Of a stretch of DNA of 64,000 bases, positions 1-8,917 are shown piece after piece. The notes under the pieces are model-generated. The model worked only from the letters and a program-made list of their open reading frames with translations, had not been told where the DNA came from and made no database searches. The translations under genes and the position numbers were made by a program. Where the stretch lies: the NCBI GenBank assembly GCA_963809795.1, contig CAWELN010000009.1, forward strand, positions 496,001 to 560,000, written 5' to 3'. The stretch is from DASUAS01 sp963809795. Lineage in GTDB: Bacteria > Actinomycetota > Acidimicrobiia > IMCC26256 > DASPTH01. The first letter of the stretch is position 1; the number at the start of each line of letters is the position of its first letter.

Positions 1-570
1 TTCTTCGCCGCGTGTGCGGAGACCGGCACCGTCGTGGCGATGCACATCGGCTCGGGCACCAAGACGATCACGTCGTCGGACGACGCGCCGGACGCGGTGC
101 AGGCGGTCAACATGTTCGCCAACAGCGCGCTCTCGTTGATCGACTTCCTGTTCTCCGGCGTGCTGGTGCGCTTCCCCGAGCTGAAGCTGCTCTACGCCGA
201 GGCGCAGATCGGGTGGATCCCCTACGTGCTGGAACGCGTCGACGACGTCTGGGACGTCCACCGCGGGTGGAGCAACAGCCAGCGCAACGTCAGCGAGCCG
301 CCCTCGCAGTACTACTACCGGCAGGTGGTGAGCTGCTTCTTCAAGGACGGCGTCGGCGTGGAGAACCTCGACCGCGTCGGCCGCGACAACATCGCCTTCG
401 AGACCGACTACCCGCACCAGGACAGCACCTGGCCCAACACGCACCAGGTCGCGAAGGAGCTGTTCGGTCAGCTCGACGCGGAGACGGTGCACAAGATCGT
501 GCGCGGGAACGCCATCCGGTTCCTCGGGCTCGAGGGGCTGGGCGACGGCACCGCGCTGCGTTCCGCGTGA
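1..570 (+). CDS. Amidohydrolase family protein, C-terminal part (5' end outside window)
   Basis: The reading frame is open from base 1, so the N-terminus lies upstream. The 189 visible residues match the C-terminal half of amidohydrolase-2 (PF04909) metal-dependent hydrolases: a strand with LLYAEAQIGWIPYVLER, then the hallmark ETDYPHQDSTWP, whose Asp is the usual metal/catalytic residue, then a C-terminal helix ending in GNAIRFLGL. These enzymes act on C-C or C-N bonds of small ring-cleavage and decarboxylation substrates. The stop overlaps the next start (GTGA), so it is translationally coupled to the Ldh-type dehydrogenase. A second, complete amidohydrolase of the same type lies at 34261-35508. 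Substrate unknown. Confidence 0.85.
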   Translation, partial: FFAACAETGTVVAMHIGSGTKTITSSDDAPDAVQAVNMFANSALSLIDFLFSGVLVRFPELKLLYAEAQIGWIPYVLERVDDVWDVHRGWSNSQRNVSEPPSQYYYRQVVSCFFKDGVGVENLDRVGRDNIAFETDYPHQDSTWPNTHQVAKELFGQLDAETVHKIVRGNAIRFLGLEGLGDGTALRSA

Positions 571-1643
571 CCACACTCGACCCCGCGGCGACGACCGTCG
601 TCGACCACACCACGCTCCGCACGCATCTCGAACGGATGCTGGGCGCGCTGGGCGTCCCCCCCGACCAGGCGCCGGTCATCACCGACAACCTGGTCGAGGC
701 CGACCTGCGCGGCGTCGACTCCCACGGCTCCCACCTGATGGCGCTCTACTTCGGCCGGGTGCGCAGCGGCCACCTCCGTCCCGACACCAAGGTCACGACG
801 CTCGCCGACGAGGGCTCGACGGTGCGACTCGACGGTGGGCTCGGCTTCGGGCAGATCGCCGGGGTGGCGGCGGTCGACCTGGCGGTCGAGCGGGCCCACG
901 CCCACGGCGTCGCCACCGTGTCGGTCCGCGAGCTGACGCATCTCGGCGCGCTCGCGTACTACACCATGCGGGCGTCGGCGCAGGGATGCTTCGCCATGGC
1001 GTTCCAGAACGGCGCCATGATCGTGCCGCCCTTCGGCGGGACCACCAGCCTGTTCTCGACCAACCCGTTCTCCTACGCGGTGCCCGCCGGTACCCATCCC
1101 GACATCGTCTACGACATCGCCACCACTGCCGCGGCGGGGAACAAGGTCCTCCTCGCCCGCAAGCGCGGCGACGCGTCCATCCCGGAGGGGTGGGCCAACG
1201 ACGAGCACGGCTTCCCGACCACCGACCCGAACGCGGCGTCGATCTCGCAGCTGCAGTGGTTCGGTGGCCACAAGGGCTTCGGCATCGGGCTCCTGGTCGA
1301 GATCATGGCCGGGCTGCTGGCCGACAGCAGCTTCGGCGCCACCGAGCAGAGCGACTCGGAGCTCACCGGCTGGGACCGCATCGCCAAGGGCGCGAGCTTC
1401 GTGGTCCTCGACGTGGCGCGCTTCCTGCCGGTCGACCGGTTCCGGGCCCACGTCGACCGGCTGATCGACGACGTCCACGCGTCGGAGCTGGCCCCCGGCC
1501 ATGATCGGGTCATGGTGCCGGGCGAGCTCGAAGCGGAGCGCCGGGAGGAGCGCCTGGCGCAGGGCATCCCGCTCCCCCGGGCGCTGATCGAGGAGCTCGA
1601 CGAGATGGCGGCGGCGCTGGAGTGCCCGCCGATCGGCCACTGA
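567..1643 (+). CDS. Ldh family oxidoreductase (malate/L-lactate/ureidoglycolate dehydrogenase type)
   Basis: 358 residues, full length for the malate/L-lactate dehydrogenase family 2 (PF02615), which reduce or oxidise 2-hydroxy/2-oxo acids with NAD(P). The family signature GVDSHGSHL (catalytic His53 of the HG motif) is present, as are the conserved NPFSYAVPAG segment, the Ala/Gly-rich AAAGNKVLLARKRG stretch and GHKGFGIGLLVEI. The GTG start at 567 is chosen because it overlaps the previous stop and begins the family's N-terminal helix. Neighbouring enoyl-CoA hydratase and SDR genes suggest a role in catabolism of an acyl or alicyclic acid. Substrate is inference. Confidence 0.88.
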   Translation: MTTLDPAATTVVDHTTLRTHLERMLGALGVPPDQAPVITDNLVEADLRGVDSHGSHLMALYFGRVRSGHLRPDTKVTTLADEGSTVRLDGGLGFGQIAGVAAVDLAVERAHAHGVATVSVRELTHLGALAYYTMRASAQGCFAMAFQNGAMIVPPFGGTTSLFSTNPFSYAVPAGTHPDIVYDIATTAAAGNKVLLARKRGDASIPEGWANDEHGFPTTDPNAASISQLQWFGGHKGFGIGLLVEIMAGLLADSSFGATEQSDSELTGWDRIAKGASFVVLDVARFLPVDRFRAHVDRLIDDVHASELAPGHDRVMVPGELEAERREERLAQGIPLPRALIEELDEMAAALECPPIGH

Positions 1644-1666
1644 CGAGACCAGGAGACACGCGCAGC

Positions 1667-2482
1667 ATGAGCGACCGCTACGGCCTGACGACGATCAGCA
1701 CGGAGCTCCACGACGACGGGGTGCTCGTGGCGACGCTGAACCGGCCCGAGCAGCGCAACTCGCTCGACCCGGTGATGCACCTCGAGCTGAAGCAGCTCTA
1801 CGGGCACATGGTCGACGACGACGAGCTGAACGCGGTCGTGCTCACCGGCGCGGGCAAGTACTTCTGTGTGGGCGCCGACTTCAACAGCATGGAAGACAAC
1901 GTGAGCTACCCCGACGGGCACCCCGGCCTGCTGATCGAGTCGGTGGGCATGGCGCGCAACATCCTCGCGGTCCGGGTGCCATTGATCTCCGCCATCAACG
2001 GCGACGCCATCGGGATCGGCGCCACCATCTCGCTGTTCTGCGACATCGTCTACATGGCCGACCACGCGCGCATCGCCGACCCCCACGTGCGCGCCGCCAT
2101 GGTCACGGGTGACGGCGGCGCGGTGCTCTGGCCCCTGCTCATGGGGCCGAACCGGGCCAAGGAGTACCTGATGACCGGCGACCTCGTGAGCGCGCAGGAG
2201 GCCGACCGGCTCGGGCTGGTGAACCACGTGGTCCCGGCCGAGTCGCTCATGGACGAGGCGATGGCGATGGCCCACCGGCTGGCCTCCGGTCCCGCGGTGG
2301 CGATCCGCTTCAACAAGCGGCTGGTGAACAAGGAGCTCGAGATGCGGGTCTCGCAGCTCTACGACCTCTCGGTCGCGTTCGAGGCGATCAGCATCGAGAC
2401 CGCCGACCACCGCGAGGCGATCGACGCCTTCCTCACCAAGCGCCCGGCCACGTTCCGGTCGGGCAAGCACGGCGGCACGTGA
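1667..2482 (+). CDS. Enoyl-CoA hydratase/isomerase family protein
   Basis: 271-residue crotonase-fold protein. It has the N-terminal LNRPEQRNSLDP signature, an oxyanion-hole segment GAGKYFCVGADFNSM and a second oxyanion loop AINGDAIGIGATI. The usual catalytic Glu pair is not clearly conserved: ARIADPHVRAAMVTGDGGAVLWP has D and H where hydratases often have E. It may be a hydratase, an isomerase or another CoA-thioester enzyme. An AGGAGA-type ribosome site at about 1651 precedes ATG 1667. It lies 23 bp downstream of the Ldh gene in the same operon. Confidence 0.9.
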   Translation: MSDRYGLTTISTELHDDGVLVATLNRPEQRNSLDPVMHLELKQLYGHMVDDDELNAVVLTGAGKYFCVGADFNSMEDNVSYPDGHPGLLIESVGMARNILAVRVPLISAINGDAIGIGATISLFCDIVYMADHARIADPHVRAAMVTGDGGAVLWPLLMGPNRAKEYLMTGDLVSAQEADRLGLVNHVVPAESLMDEAMAMAHRLASGPAVAIRFNKRLVNKELEMRVSQLYDLSVAFEAISIETADHREAIDAFLTKRPATFRSGKHGGT

Positions 2483-2495
2483 CGCCGACCGGCGC

Positions 2496-3185
2496 GTGAG
2501 CCGGGTCGCGCTGGTCACCGGCGGCGCGAGCGGCATCGGCCGCGCCACCACCGGGCTGCTGCGTGCCGAAGGGGTGGACGTCGCCGTGTTCGACGTGGCG
2601 GGCGACCCCCCGGTCGACGTGAGCGACGCCGCGTCGGTCGCGGCGGGTCTCGATCGGGTCCACGGACGGCACGGACCCGTCGACATCGTGGTCAACGCCG
2701 CCGGCATCCCGACCGGGGGGTCGCTCGGCGACCCCGGGTACCCGGACACGTGGGACCGCACGCTGGCGGTGAACCTCACCGGCGCCATGCTCGTGGTGCG
2801 GGCCTGCCTCGACGACCTGCTCGCCAGCGACGCGGGCCGCGTGGTCAACGTGGCGTCGACCGAGGGGCTGGTCGCGGCGCGGCGCACCTCGCCCTACACG
2901 GTGTCGAAGCACGGGCTCGTGGGCTTCACCCGCTCGCTCGCGGTCGACTTCGGCCGCCGGGGCGTCACCGCCAACTGCGTGTGCCCGGGCCCGATCCTCA
3001 CCGGCATGACCGCAGCCATCCCGGCCGGCGACCGCGACACCTACGCCCGGCGCAACGTCCCGGCCGGCCGGTACGGCACGCCCGAGGAGGTCGCCCACGT
3101 CATCGTGGCGCTCACCGCGGTCGAGGCGTCGTACGTGAACGGCGCGGTGATCCCGGTCGACGGGGGCATGACGGCCATGGGCTGA
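2496..3185 (+). CDS. SDR family NAD(P)-dependent oxidoreductase
   Basis: 229-residue classical short-chain dehydrogenase: Rossmann motif TGGASGIG near the N-terminus, VNAAGIP, catalytic Ser in NVASTEG and the YTVSK catalytic Tyr/Lys pair, then the CPGPI loop and C-terminal PVDGG. It starts at GTG 2496, 13 bp after the hydratase, and is the last gene of the operon. Likely oxidises or reduces a hydroxy/oxo-acyl intermediate of the same pathway; exact substrate unknown. Confidence 0.9.
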   Translation: MSRVALVTGGASGIGRATTGLLRAEGVDVAVFDVAGDPPVDVSDAASVAAGLDRVHGRHGPVDIVVNAAGIPTGGSLGDPGYPDTWDRTLAVNLTGAMLVVRACLDDLLASDAGRVVNVASTEGLVAARRTSPYTVSKHGLVGFTRSLAVDFGRRGVTANCVCPGPILTGMTAAIPAGDRDTYARRNVPAGRYGTPEEVAHVIVALTAVEASYVNGAVIPVDGGMTAMG

Positions 3186-3214
3186 CGGAGGGCGGCCGTC
3201 GACCGACCTCCGTC
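3184..3214. terminator. Hairpin between convergent genes
   Basis: Perfect 8-bp inverted repeat GACGGAGG (3184-3191) / CCTCCGTC (3207-3214) with a 15-nt loop, in the 33-bp gap between the convergent SDR and binding-protein genes. No U-tract is visible on either strand, so it may be a bidirectional stem or only a weak terminator. Confidence 0.45.
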
Positions 3215-3218
3215 CCGG

Positions 3219-4554
3219 TCAGCCACCGCCGATCAGGTCGGCCTTGGTCTGCACCGCGTTCGACTTGTCGCAGTTGAACGTCCCCTTCTTCGAGGGCGCA
3301 ACCCGCACGAACTTGCCGCTCTTCAGCTGGACGAGCGCGGCGCACGCGGTCGGGACCTTGTTCTTGATGTCGACGTTGCCGATCATCCCGCCGGCGTTGA
3401 AGCTGGTGAGCGCGTCGATGCCGGTGCTCAGCAGGTTGGCGCGGGTGAGCCCGTTCACACCGTCCTTCTTGACGATCGCCTCCACCGCCTGCTTGAAGTC
3501 GAGGGCCGCCGTCCAGCCATAGACCGCGAAGCCGTCGGCATTGGTCGGGCCGACGTACTTGAGGAAGGCGGCGAGCGTCGGGTTCGTGGACGCCTCCTCG
3601 AAGGGCAGGAACGTCATCGTGACGTACTGGCCCTCCATCACCGAGGCCTGGGCCTTCAGCGACTTGTCGTAGCAGGCGATGGTGCACACCCACGTGACGT
3701 TGTTGAGGCCCTGGAGCTGCGCTTCGCTGCGCAGCAGGATCGCGCTCGCGGCCGCCGACGAGTTGTACGAGTAGTTCGAGCCGTCGTTCTTCATCTTGTT
3801 GATGATCGGCGTGTACGCGCTCTGCGGGTCACGTGCCGGAGATGCCGACCGTCTGGTCGGATTTGATCCCGGCCTTGATCGCGGTGTTGATGAGCACCTC
3901 ACCGCCGCGCTGGGCGTCCTTGGTGTCGTTCCCGAAGAGGAATGCCCCGTGCAGATCGTTCTTGTTCTTCTTCAGCAGGTACTTGCTGTCGAACTGGTTG
4001 CCGTTGTAGGTCTGCGGGTTCTGGTCCTTGGTGCTGCACACCAACTGCGCCGGACTCACCGGGAAGGCCACCGGCGAGCACGCCTGTGGCACCCCGGTGG
4101 CGACGCTGGCGAGGTCGGGGATGCCGGTGGCGGCGCCGGCCTGGTCCTTGCAGTTGACCTCGTCGTCGACGTTGCTCAGGAACAGCATGAAGTTCCCGAC
4201 CATCGCGTAGTCGTTCTGGCACGCGGTGATCACGCCGTTGCGGCTGTCGTTGGCATTGAGGTGGGAGTCGATGAAGTCGACCACCAGCTTGCGCCCGGCG
4301 ATGCCGCCGCCGCCCGCTTTGCTGTTGATGTACTTCGCCGCGCCTTTCACCCCGTCGACCACGCCCTTGAACAGGCCCGGCGCGAACGGGTTGTCGACGT
4401 CGGCGATCACCGCGATGTGGATCTCGGTCGGCGTCACGCCGACCTCGGTCGCCTTCGGCGCCGCTCCTGATTGCGCTGCCGCGGGTGGGATGGCCACCGC
4501 CGCCAACCCCGCGAGGCACAGCCCGACCAGCAGGACACGACCCTTGCGCACCAT
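3219..4554 (-). CDS. Branched-chain amino acid-type ABC transporter substrate-binding protein (frameshifted)
   Basis: Periplasmic-binding-fold protein of the LivJ/Peripla_BP_6 type. From 4554 it has a Sec signal peptide (basic MVRKGR, hydrophobic LLVGLCLAGLAAVAI, AAAQS cleavage region) and the family opening EVGVTPTEIHIAVIADVDNPF. The second half (ending 3219) carries YTPIINKMKNDGSNY and a YGWTAALDFKQAVEAI helix. The two halves are in different frames; the break is near 3830 (GISGT then stop versus DPQSAYTPI), consistent with one indel. Joined length is about 440 residues, normal for the family. No permease or ATPase genes are in view, so the ligand and transporter are unknown. Confidence 0.85.
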
Positions 4555-4652
4555 CCGCGTGCTCTCCCTTCACCCGGCGGCGCCGAGGAAGCGAATACTG
4601 CTACACGCGTCGCCCGCGGTGGTGGCACCCCCCGGCGCGGCCTGACCGGTGC

Positions 4653-5861
4653 TCAGCCGGCGGCCCCGAGAATGCGGCCGATGTTCTCCGCGGAGAAGAA
4701 CTCGGCCGGCGACGTCACCCCTCCGTTCACCCGTGCGAACCCGTCCATCGCATCCTGGTTGCCGTGCATGGCCGCGAGGAGCTGTTGCATCTCCGGCGGC
4801 GGTGGCTCGAGGGTCGCGAGCTGGCAGGTGAACTCGAACATGGGCAGGACGTGCTCGTCGCGGACCGCCTGGTACTCGGTCATCGCCTCGTCGAACGTCT
4901 CGGCGCCGCTGAGCGCGCGGTGGAGCGCGTCGGCGCACAGCTCCGCGTCGCGGAACGCGTCGGTGATGCCCTGCGCGGTGATGAAGTCCTTGTTGTACCC
5001 GGCGTCGCCGACGAGCGCCCAGCCCGGTCCGAACGGCTTGCGGAAGTAGTTCTCGACCGCGGTGCCGGCGATGCGCGACTCGCGTGTGGCGCCCCGGATC
5101 CGCTCGGCGAACTCCGGCGCGAGGTCGAACATCCCCAGGTACGTGCCTTCGACGTCGTGCTTGTACGTGTCGCGGTCGCGGTACGGCCAGCCGGCGACGA
5201 CCAGCGTGAGATCGTCGTGGGTCGGCGCCACCGCCCAGCCGCGCTCCGGGCGGGCCGTCACCGCGAAGCAGCCTTCGGCCGGGAGCCCGCTCCAGTACGA
5301 GTAGTACCCGCAGAGGATCGGGCTGCGTTCGTGGTACTGCTCGGGGCCGACCGCCTTCGCCAGCAACGAGAAACGACCGTCGGCCCCCACCACCACGTTG
5401 CCGTGCTCGACGACCGGCCCACCACCCGGCGCGTGCCCACGGATGCCGGCGACGCGCCCGTCGTCGAACTCGATCTCGTCGACGGTGAAGGCCTCGCGGA
5501 CCTCGACGCCGCTCTCCGCGGCCGCGTCGACGAGGAGCTTGTCGAGCACCGTCCGCCGGGGGCAGTAGGCGACCGGCGAGTCCGGAGTCCCCGGGGCGCC
5601 GGCGAGCGTGAACGGTCCGAAGTCGAAGCTGTACGTGTCGATGGGCGGGCAGTTGGTGGCGCGCAGTCGGTCGAGCACGCCCCACCGGTCGAGCGCGGCG
5701 ACCCCCGGCGGGTGGACGACGTGCGTCGAGAGCGTGTCGCTCGGGAAGGTCGCCCGATCGACGAGGAGCACACGGTGGCCCTGGCGGGCGAGCAGCATGG
5801 CGGTCGGCGAACCGGCGCAGCGGGCACCGATGACGATGACGTCGTACCGGTCCGGGGCCAT
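4653..5861 (-). CDS. FAD-dependent oxidoreductase (geranylgeranyl reductase/aromatic monooxygenase-like)
   Basis: 402 residues from ATG 5861, which follows a GGAGGG ribosome site. The N-terminus YDVIVIGARCAGSPTAMLL is a dinucleotide-binding motif with Ala in place of the usual first Gly-x-Gly core, followed by VDRATFPSDTLSTH; later GADGRFS and VGDAGYNKDFITAQGITDAF match the second FAD motif GD of the FAD_binding_3/geranylgeranyl-reductase-like group. Such flavoproteins hydroxylate or reduce hydrophobic substrates. It stands alone between the binding protein and the ArsR operon. Reaction unknown. Confidence 0.85.
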   Translation of the reverse strand: MAPDRYDVIVIGARCAGSPTAMLLARQGHRVLLVDRATFPSDTLSTHVVHPPGVAALDRWGVLDRLRATNCPPIDTYSFDFGPFTLAGAPGTPDSPVAYCPRRTVLDKLLVDAAAESGVEVREAFTVDEIEFDDGRVAGIRGHAPGGGPVVEHGNVVVGADGRFSLLAKAVGPEQYHERSPILCGYYSYWSGLPAEGCFAVTARPERGWAVAPTHDDLTLVVAGWPYRDRDTYKHDVEGTYLGMFDLAPEFAERIRGATRESRIAGTAVENYFRKPFGPGWALVGDAGYNKDFITAQGITDAFRDAELCADALHRALSGAETFDEAMTEYQAVRDEHVLPMFEFTCQLATLEPPPPEMQQLLAAMHGNQDAMDGFARVNGGVTSPAEFFSAENIGRILGAAG

Positions 5862-5924
5862 CGCACTCCCTCCGCTCGACGGATCACAATGGCCCGGCAC
5901 CGCGGCCGGTGCAAGCAGCTGCGG

Positions 5925-6375
5925 TCAGGCGTCGGCCTCCGCCGCGGTGCGGAACGCGGAGATGGCGCCGTCCCAGCCCGCGGTGTTCGCGCGCCGGAAT
6001 TGCGCACCGTCGGCACCGAGACGGTCCCATCCCGAGTGGACGATCTCCAGCCGGGTGGCGCCGTCGCCGTCGTCGACGAAGGAGACCGACACGTCGGTGG
6101 CGTCCTCCCGGGTCCGGCCGATGTGCCAGAGGTAGCCGAACCGCGCCGGCGGCTCCCACGCGGTGATCTCGCCCCAGTCGATCTCGCGCCCGTCGGTGCG
6201 CGCGCTCGAAGATGCGCCCGCCGAGGCGCGGCTCCAGCACCACGGTGGCGTCGGGATCGCCCGACGTCGTGTGGCTCCGGGGCCACCACGCCGACAGCCG
6301 GGTGGTCCACACCGCGAACGCGTGCTCGGGCGGGCACTCGATCCGGTACGTGAGCCGCAGCGGGTCGAGGGTCAC
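5925..6375 (-). CDS. SRPBCC/AHSA1 domain protein (frameshifted)
   Basis: Starts at GTG 6375 overlapping the ArsR stop (GTGA). The first half reads LTYRIECPPEHAFAVWT, SAWWPRSHT and VVLEPRLGGRIFER, and the second half, in another frame, reads REIDWGEITAWEPP, GYLWHIGRT and AGWDGAISAFRTAAEADA before a stop at 5925. Together they give a normal 150-residue START-like AHSA1 fold. The break is in a CGCGCGC run near 6208. AHSA1 proteins fused to or paired with ArsR regulators are very common in actinobacteria. Ligand unknown. Confidence 0.8.
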
Positions 6376-6707
6376 GACCGGCGGCGACCACTCGCGCCGG
6401 GCGACGTGTTCTCGGCGAGGAGGCGGAACCGCGTCACCGCGTCGCCCCACACCTGGGCCAGGAACGCCTCGACCGCCTCGACGCCTTCATCGTGCAGACG
6501 GTAGATGCGGCGCGTGCCCTGCGGCTCCTCCACCACCAGCCCCGCTTCCTTCAGCAGGCGCAGGTGCCGCGACACCGCGGGACGGCTGATCGGCAACGCG
6601 TCGGCGACCTCGCCGACCGACCGCCCCCCGGCGGCGAGCAGCTCGACGATGGCGCGCCGGTTGGGATCCCCGAGCGCCTCGAACGGGTCCCGCGCCGCCG
6701 CGGTCAC
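6372..6707 (-). CDS. ArsR-family winged-helix transcriptional regulator
   Basis: 111 residues from GTG 6707, which overlaps the preceding stop. The HTH runs FEALGDPNRRAIVELL, GRSVGEVADALPISRPAVSRHLRLLKEAGLV, then a wing with GTRRIYRL. No metal-binding Cys cluster is present (ELLAAGG in place of ELCVC), so it is probably one of the metal-independent ArsR regulators that pair with SRPBCC proteins. It is the third gene of a four-gene operon; the GTTAC inverted repeats at 7447-7482 upstream of the first gene are its likely operator (inference). Confidence 0.9.
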   Translation of the reverse strand: MTAAARDPFEALGDPNRRAIVELLAAGGRSVGEVADALPISRPAVSRHLRLLKEAGLVVEEPQGTRRIYRLHDEGVEAVEAFLAQVWGDAVTRFRLLAENTSPGASGRRRS

Positions 6708-7114
6708 GGCGTGGCGCGCATCCGGTTGTTGCGGGCGTTGTGCTCCACCTCGGCCCGGCCGAGACGCTCCATGACCGGCGGCACGTAGTTGGCGAAGCGA
6801 CCCCGGAGCCCCTTCTTGAGCCCGTACCAGCCGCCGACGGGGTTGTCGTCGGCGCGCGCCCATGCCTCGACCGTGCCGGCCTTCGCCGGCTTCTGCTCGT
6901 CGGCGTTGCCGAGCGGCACCCAGTCACCGGCCGCGCGCAGCATGGCGTCGAGGTCGTCGAGACAGCGGAGCTGGTACCGCAGCTCGGTCGTGCCGACCTG
7001 GACCACGAGGGCGGGTGGATCGCTCGCGTCGTCGCGGTACGCGGTGTACTCGGATCCGCCGCTCGGGGTGTGCAGCACCCACGGGCGGTCGCTCGTGCCC
7101 TCGCCGTCAGCCAC
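6704..7114 (-). CDS. Conserved hypothetical protein in ArsR operon
   Basis: 136-residue soluble protein from GTG 7114, overlapping the previous gene by 8 nt and the ArsR gene by 4 nt. N-terminal half is beta-rich (TAYRDDASDPPALVVQVGTTELRYQLRCLDDL) with AAGDWVPLGNADEQKPA, and the C-terminal half has an Arg/Lys-rich KKGLRGRFANYVPPVMERLG stretch. I do not recognise a characterised family. The tight coupling with ArsR and SRPBCC genes implies a shared role, perhaps response to a small organic molecule. Confidence 0.75.
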   Translation of the reverse strand: MADGEGTSDRPWVLHTPSGGSEYTAYRDDASDPPALVVQVGTTELRYQLRCLDDLDAMLRAAGDWVPLGNADEQKPAKAGTVEAWARADDNPVGGWYGLKKGLRGRFANYVPPVMERLGRAEVEHNARNNRMRATP

Positions 7115-7430
7115 GCGTCCCCACCTCCGCCGACGCGTCGTACTCCCCGACCAACGTCGCGCCCGACGGGTGCGGGCCGTCCTCGACGCGGTCCGCGAGC
7201 TCGCGCAGGAACTCGCCGAACGCAGGAGTCCCGGTGAGCGGGTTGGCGCCGGTGTCGGCGTCGACCTCGGCCACGTGCACGAAGCTCACGCCGTCGTCGA
7301 GGCGGTAGCTCGCGTACCGCAGGCCGCGCGGGGCGGTGGCGTGCAGCTCGCGGAACACCGCTTCCACCAGCTGCTGGTTCTCGTCGGCCCGCTCGGGGCG
7401 GGTCCGGTACTGGACGATGGTGACGGCCAA
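7107..7430 (-). CDS. Small dimeric alpha/beta-barrel-like protein
   Basis: 107 residues: MAVTIVQYRTRPERADENQQLVEAVFRELH, then YASYRLDDGVSFVHVAEVDAD and PAFGEFLRELADRVEDGP. This strand-helix-strand pattern resembles the antibiotic biosynthesis monooxygenase/dimeric ferredoxin-like fold. First gene of the operon that includes ArsR and SRPBCC proteins. A GAGGGGAG-like ribosome site precedes ATG 7430. No catalytic residues can be assigned. Confidence 0.75.
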   Translation of the reverse strand: MAVTIVQYRTRPERADENQQLVEAVFRELHATAPRGLRYASYRLDDGVSFVHVAEVDADTGANPLTGTPAFGEFLRELADRVEDGPHPSGATLVGEYDASAEVGTRG

Positions 7431-7446
7431 CGTGCGCTCCCCTCTC

Positions 7447-7482
7447 GGTAACGGTGCCGTTACCGTAACACAACGGTTACGG
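7447..7482. promoter_or_regulatory. Tandem GTTAC inverted repeats, candidate ArsR operator
   Basis: Two overlapping inverted repeats sit 17 bp upstream of the operon start at 7430: GGTAACGG-TG-CCGTTACC (7447-7464) and CCGTAAC-N6-GTTACGG (7463-7482). ArsR-family dimers bind such palindromes over the promoter. The divergent gene at 7523 may share the control. Confidence 0.6.
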
Positions 7483-7522
7483 AGATCGGCCGCCCACGGT
7501 GCGGGTGTGCGAGATTGACCGG

Positions 7523-7825
7523 ATGCTGATCATCGCAGGCACCTTCGAGGTCGATCCCGCCCGGCGGGCGGAGTTCATCGCCGGCCGGGAGGCCGGCATG
7601 CGCGAAGCCCGGGCCGAGGCGGGCTGCATCGATTACGTGCTGAGCCCCGATCCCCTCGAGCCCGGCCGGGTGTACCTGTTCGAGCGGTGGGAGAGCAAGG
7701 AGCACCTGGCACCGCACCTGGCCCGGATGCGCGCGCCGCGGCCCGAGGAGCCGGACGCGGTCCCCGTCCTGTCGGCCGAGCTCCTCCAGTACGAGATCGC
7801 CGCCACCGGCCCGATCGGCAGCTGA
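7523..7825 (+). CDS. Antibiotic biosynthesis monooxygenase (ABM) domain protein
   Basis: 100 residues. LIIAGTFEVDPARRAEFIAGREAGMREARAE and the core GCIDYVLSPDPLEPGRVYLFERWESKEHLAPHL match the PF03992 ABM/YgiN fold, small dimeric proteins that oxidise quinone-like compounds or bind haem-like ligands. ATG 7523 is preferred to an upstream in-frame start because it begins the first strand directly. Divergent from the ArsR operon with about 92 bp between starts. Confidence 0.85.
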   Translation: MLIIAGTFEVDPARRAEFIAGREAGMREARAEAGCIDYVLSPDPLEPGRVYLFERWESKEHLAPHLARMRAPRPEEPDAVPVLSAELLQYEIAATGPIGS

Positions 7826-7888
7826 CGCGTCGTCGCGGGCCCGGTGGCATGATCGGCGCCGGACCCGCACCGCGACGGAGGAGTCGAC

Positions 7889-8917
7889 GTGAAGGCAGCA
7901 CGGCTCGAAGACGGCACCCTGCAGATCAAGGACCTTCCCGTCCCGGTACCGGGCGACGAGGAGGCGCTGATCCGCATCAGCGCGTCGGGCGTGTGCCACT
8001 CCGACCTGCACATCGCCCGCGGAGACTGGTACGGGGTGACCGGCCAGGGCGTCATCGGGCACGAGGCCATCGGGGTCGTCGAGCAGTTGGGCCCGGGCGC
8101 GGAGCAGTACGCATCGGTCGGCGACCGGGTGATCCTCGGTCTCGGTGGCGCCGGCGGCGGATACTGGTGCGGCGCGTGCCGCTACTGCCTGAGCGGGCAG
8201 CCACGCCTGTGCAGCGAGAGCAAGCCGATCATCGGGACGTTCGCGGAGTACTTCACGGTGTGGGCGCGCTCGTTGGTGAAGATCCCCGACAGCCTCGGCG
8301 ACAACGAGGCGCCGCTCGCGTGCGGCGGCCTCACCGCGTACGGCGCGGTGAAGAAGCTGCTCGACCACCACGTCCTCCCCGGTCGACCGGTGGCGATCAT
8401 CGGCGCCGCCGGCGGGCTCGGGCACTACGCGGTCCAGATCGCGAGCGCGTTCGGCTACCAGGTCGTGGGCGTGGACATCGGGGCGGAGCGGCTCGACTTC
8501 GTGAAGTCGCTCGGCGCCGACCTCGCGGTCGGCGCCGACGAGGCCGTCGACGTGGTCCGCGAGGAGCTCGGGGGCGTCGACGCCAGCCTGGTGTTCTCGG
8601 CGCGCATGTCGGGCTTCCGTCTCGGCTTCGACCTGCTGGGGCCACACGGGTTGTTGGTCCTCGTCGGCCTGCCGCCCACGAGCGAGGGCAACATCGAGTT
8701 CAACCCGTTCGAGCTGTTCATGAAGGACGCCACCATCATCTACTCGGCGGTCGGCACCGTGCAGGACATGCGCGAGCTGGTCGACCTCGCCGCCGCGGGC
8801 AAGGTGCGCAGCCACGTGTCGCGCACCGGGCCGCTCTCCGAGCTGGGCGACATCTTCGACGAGCTCGAGGGCGGCCGCTACCTCGGGCGCGCGGTGCTCA
8901 CCGACCTCAGCCGCTGA
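7889..8917 (+). CDS. Zinc-dependent alcohol dehydrogenase (MDR superfamily)
   Basis: 342 residues from GTG 7889 after a GGAGGAG site. Catalytic zinc ligands appear as GVCHSDLHIARGDW and GHEAIGVVEQLG, the structural zinc site as the CGACRYCLSGQPRLC cluster, and the NAD(P) fold as IIGAAGGLGHYAVQIA. Normal length for medium-chain alcohol dehydrogenases; C-terminal ELEGGRYLGRAVLT is typical. No close operon partners; it ends convergently against the methyltransferase gene with an 11-bp overlap. Confidence 0.92.
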   Translation: MKAARLEDGTLQIKDLPVPVPGDEEALIRISASGVCHSDLHIARGDWYGVTGQGVIGHEAIGVVEQLGPGAEQYASVGDRVILGLGGAGGGYWCGACRYCLSGQPRLCSESKPIIGTFAEYFTVWARSLVKIPDSLGDNEAPLACGGLTAYGAVKKLLDHHVLPGRPVAIIGAAGGLGHYAVQIASAFGYQVVGVDIGAERLDFVKSLGADLAVGADEAVDVVREELGGVDASLVFSARMSGFRLGFDLLGPHGLLVLVGLPPTSEGNIEFNPFELFMKDATIIYSAVGTVQDMRELVDLAAAGKVRSHVSRTGPLSELGDIFDELEGGRYLGRAVLTDLSR

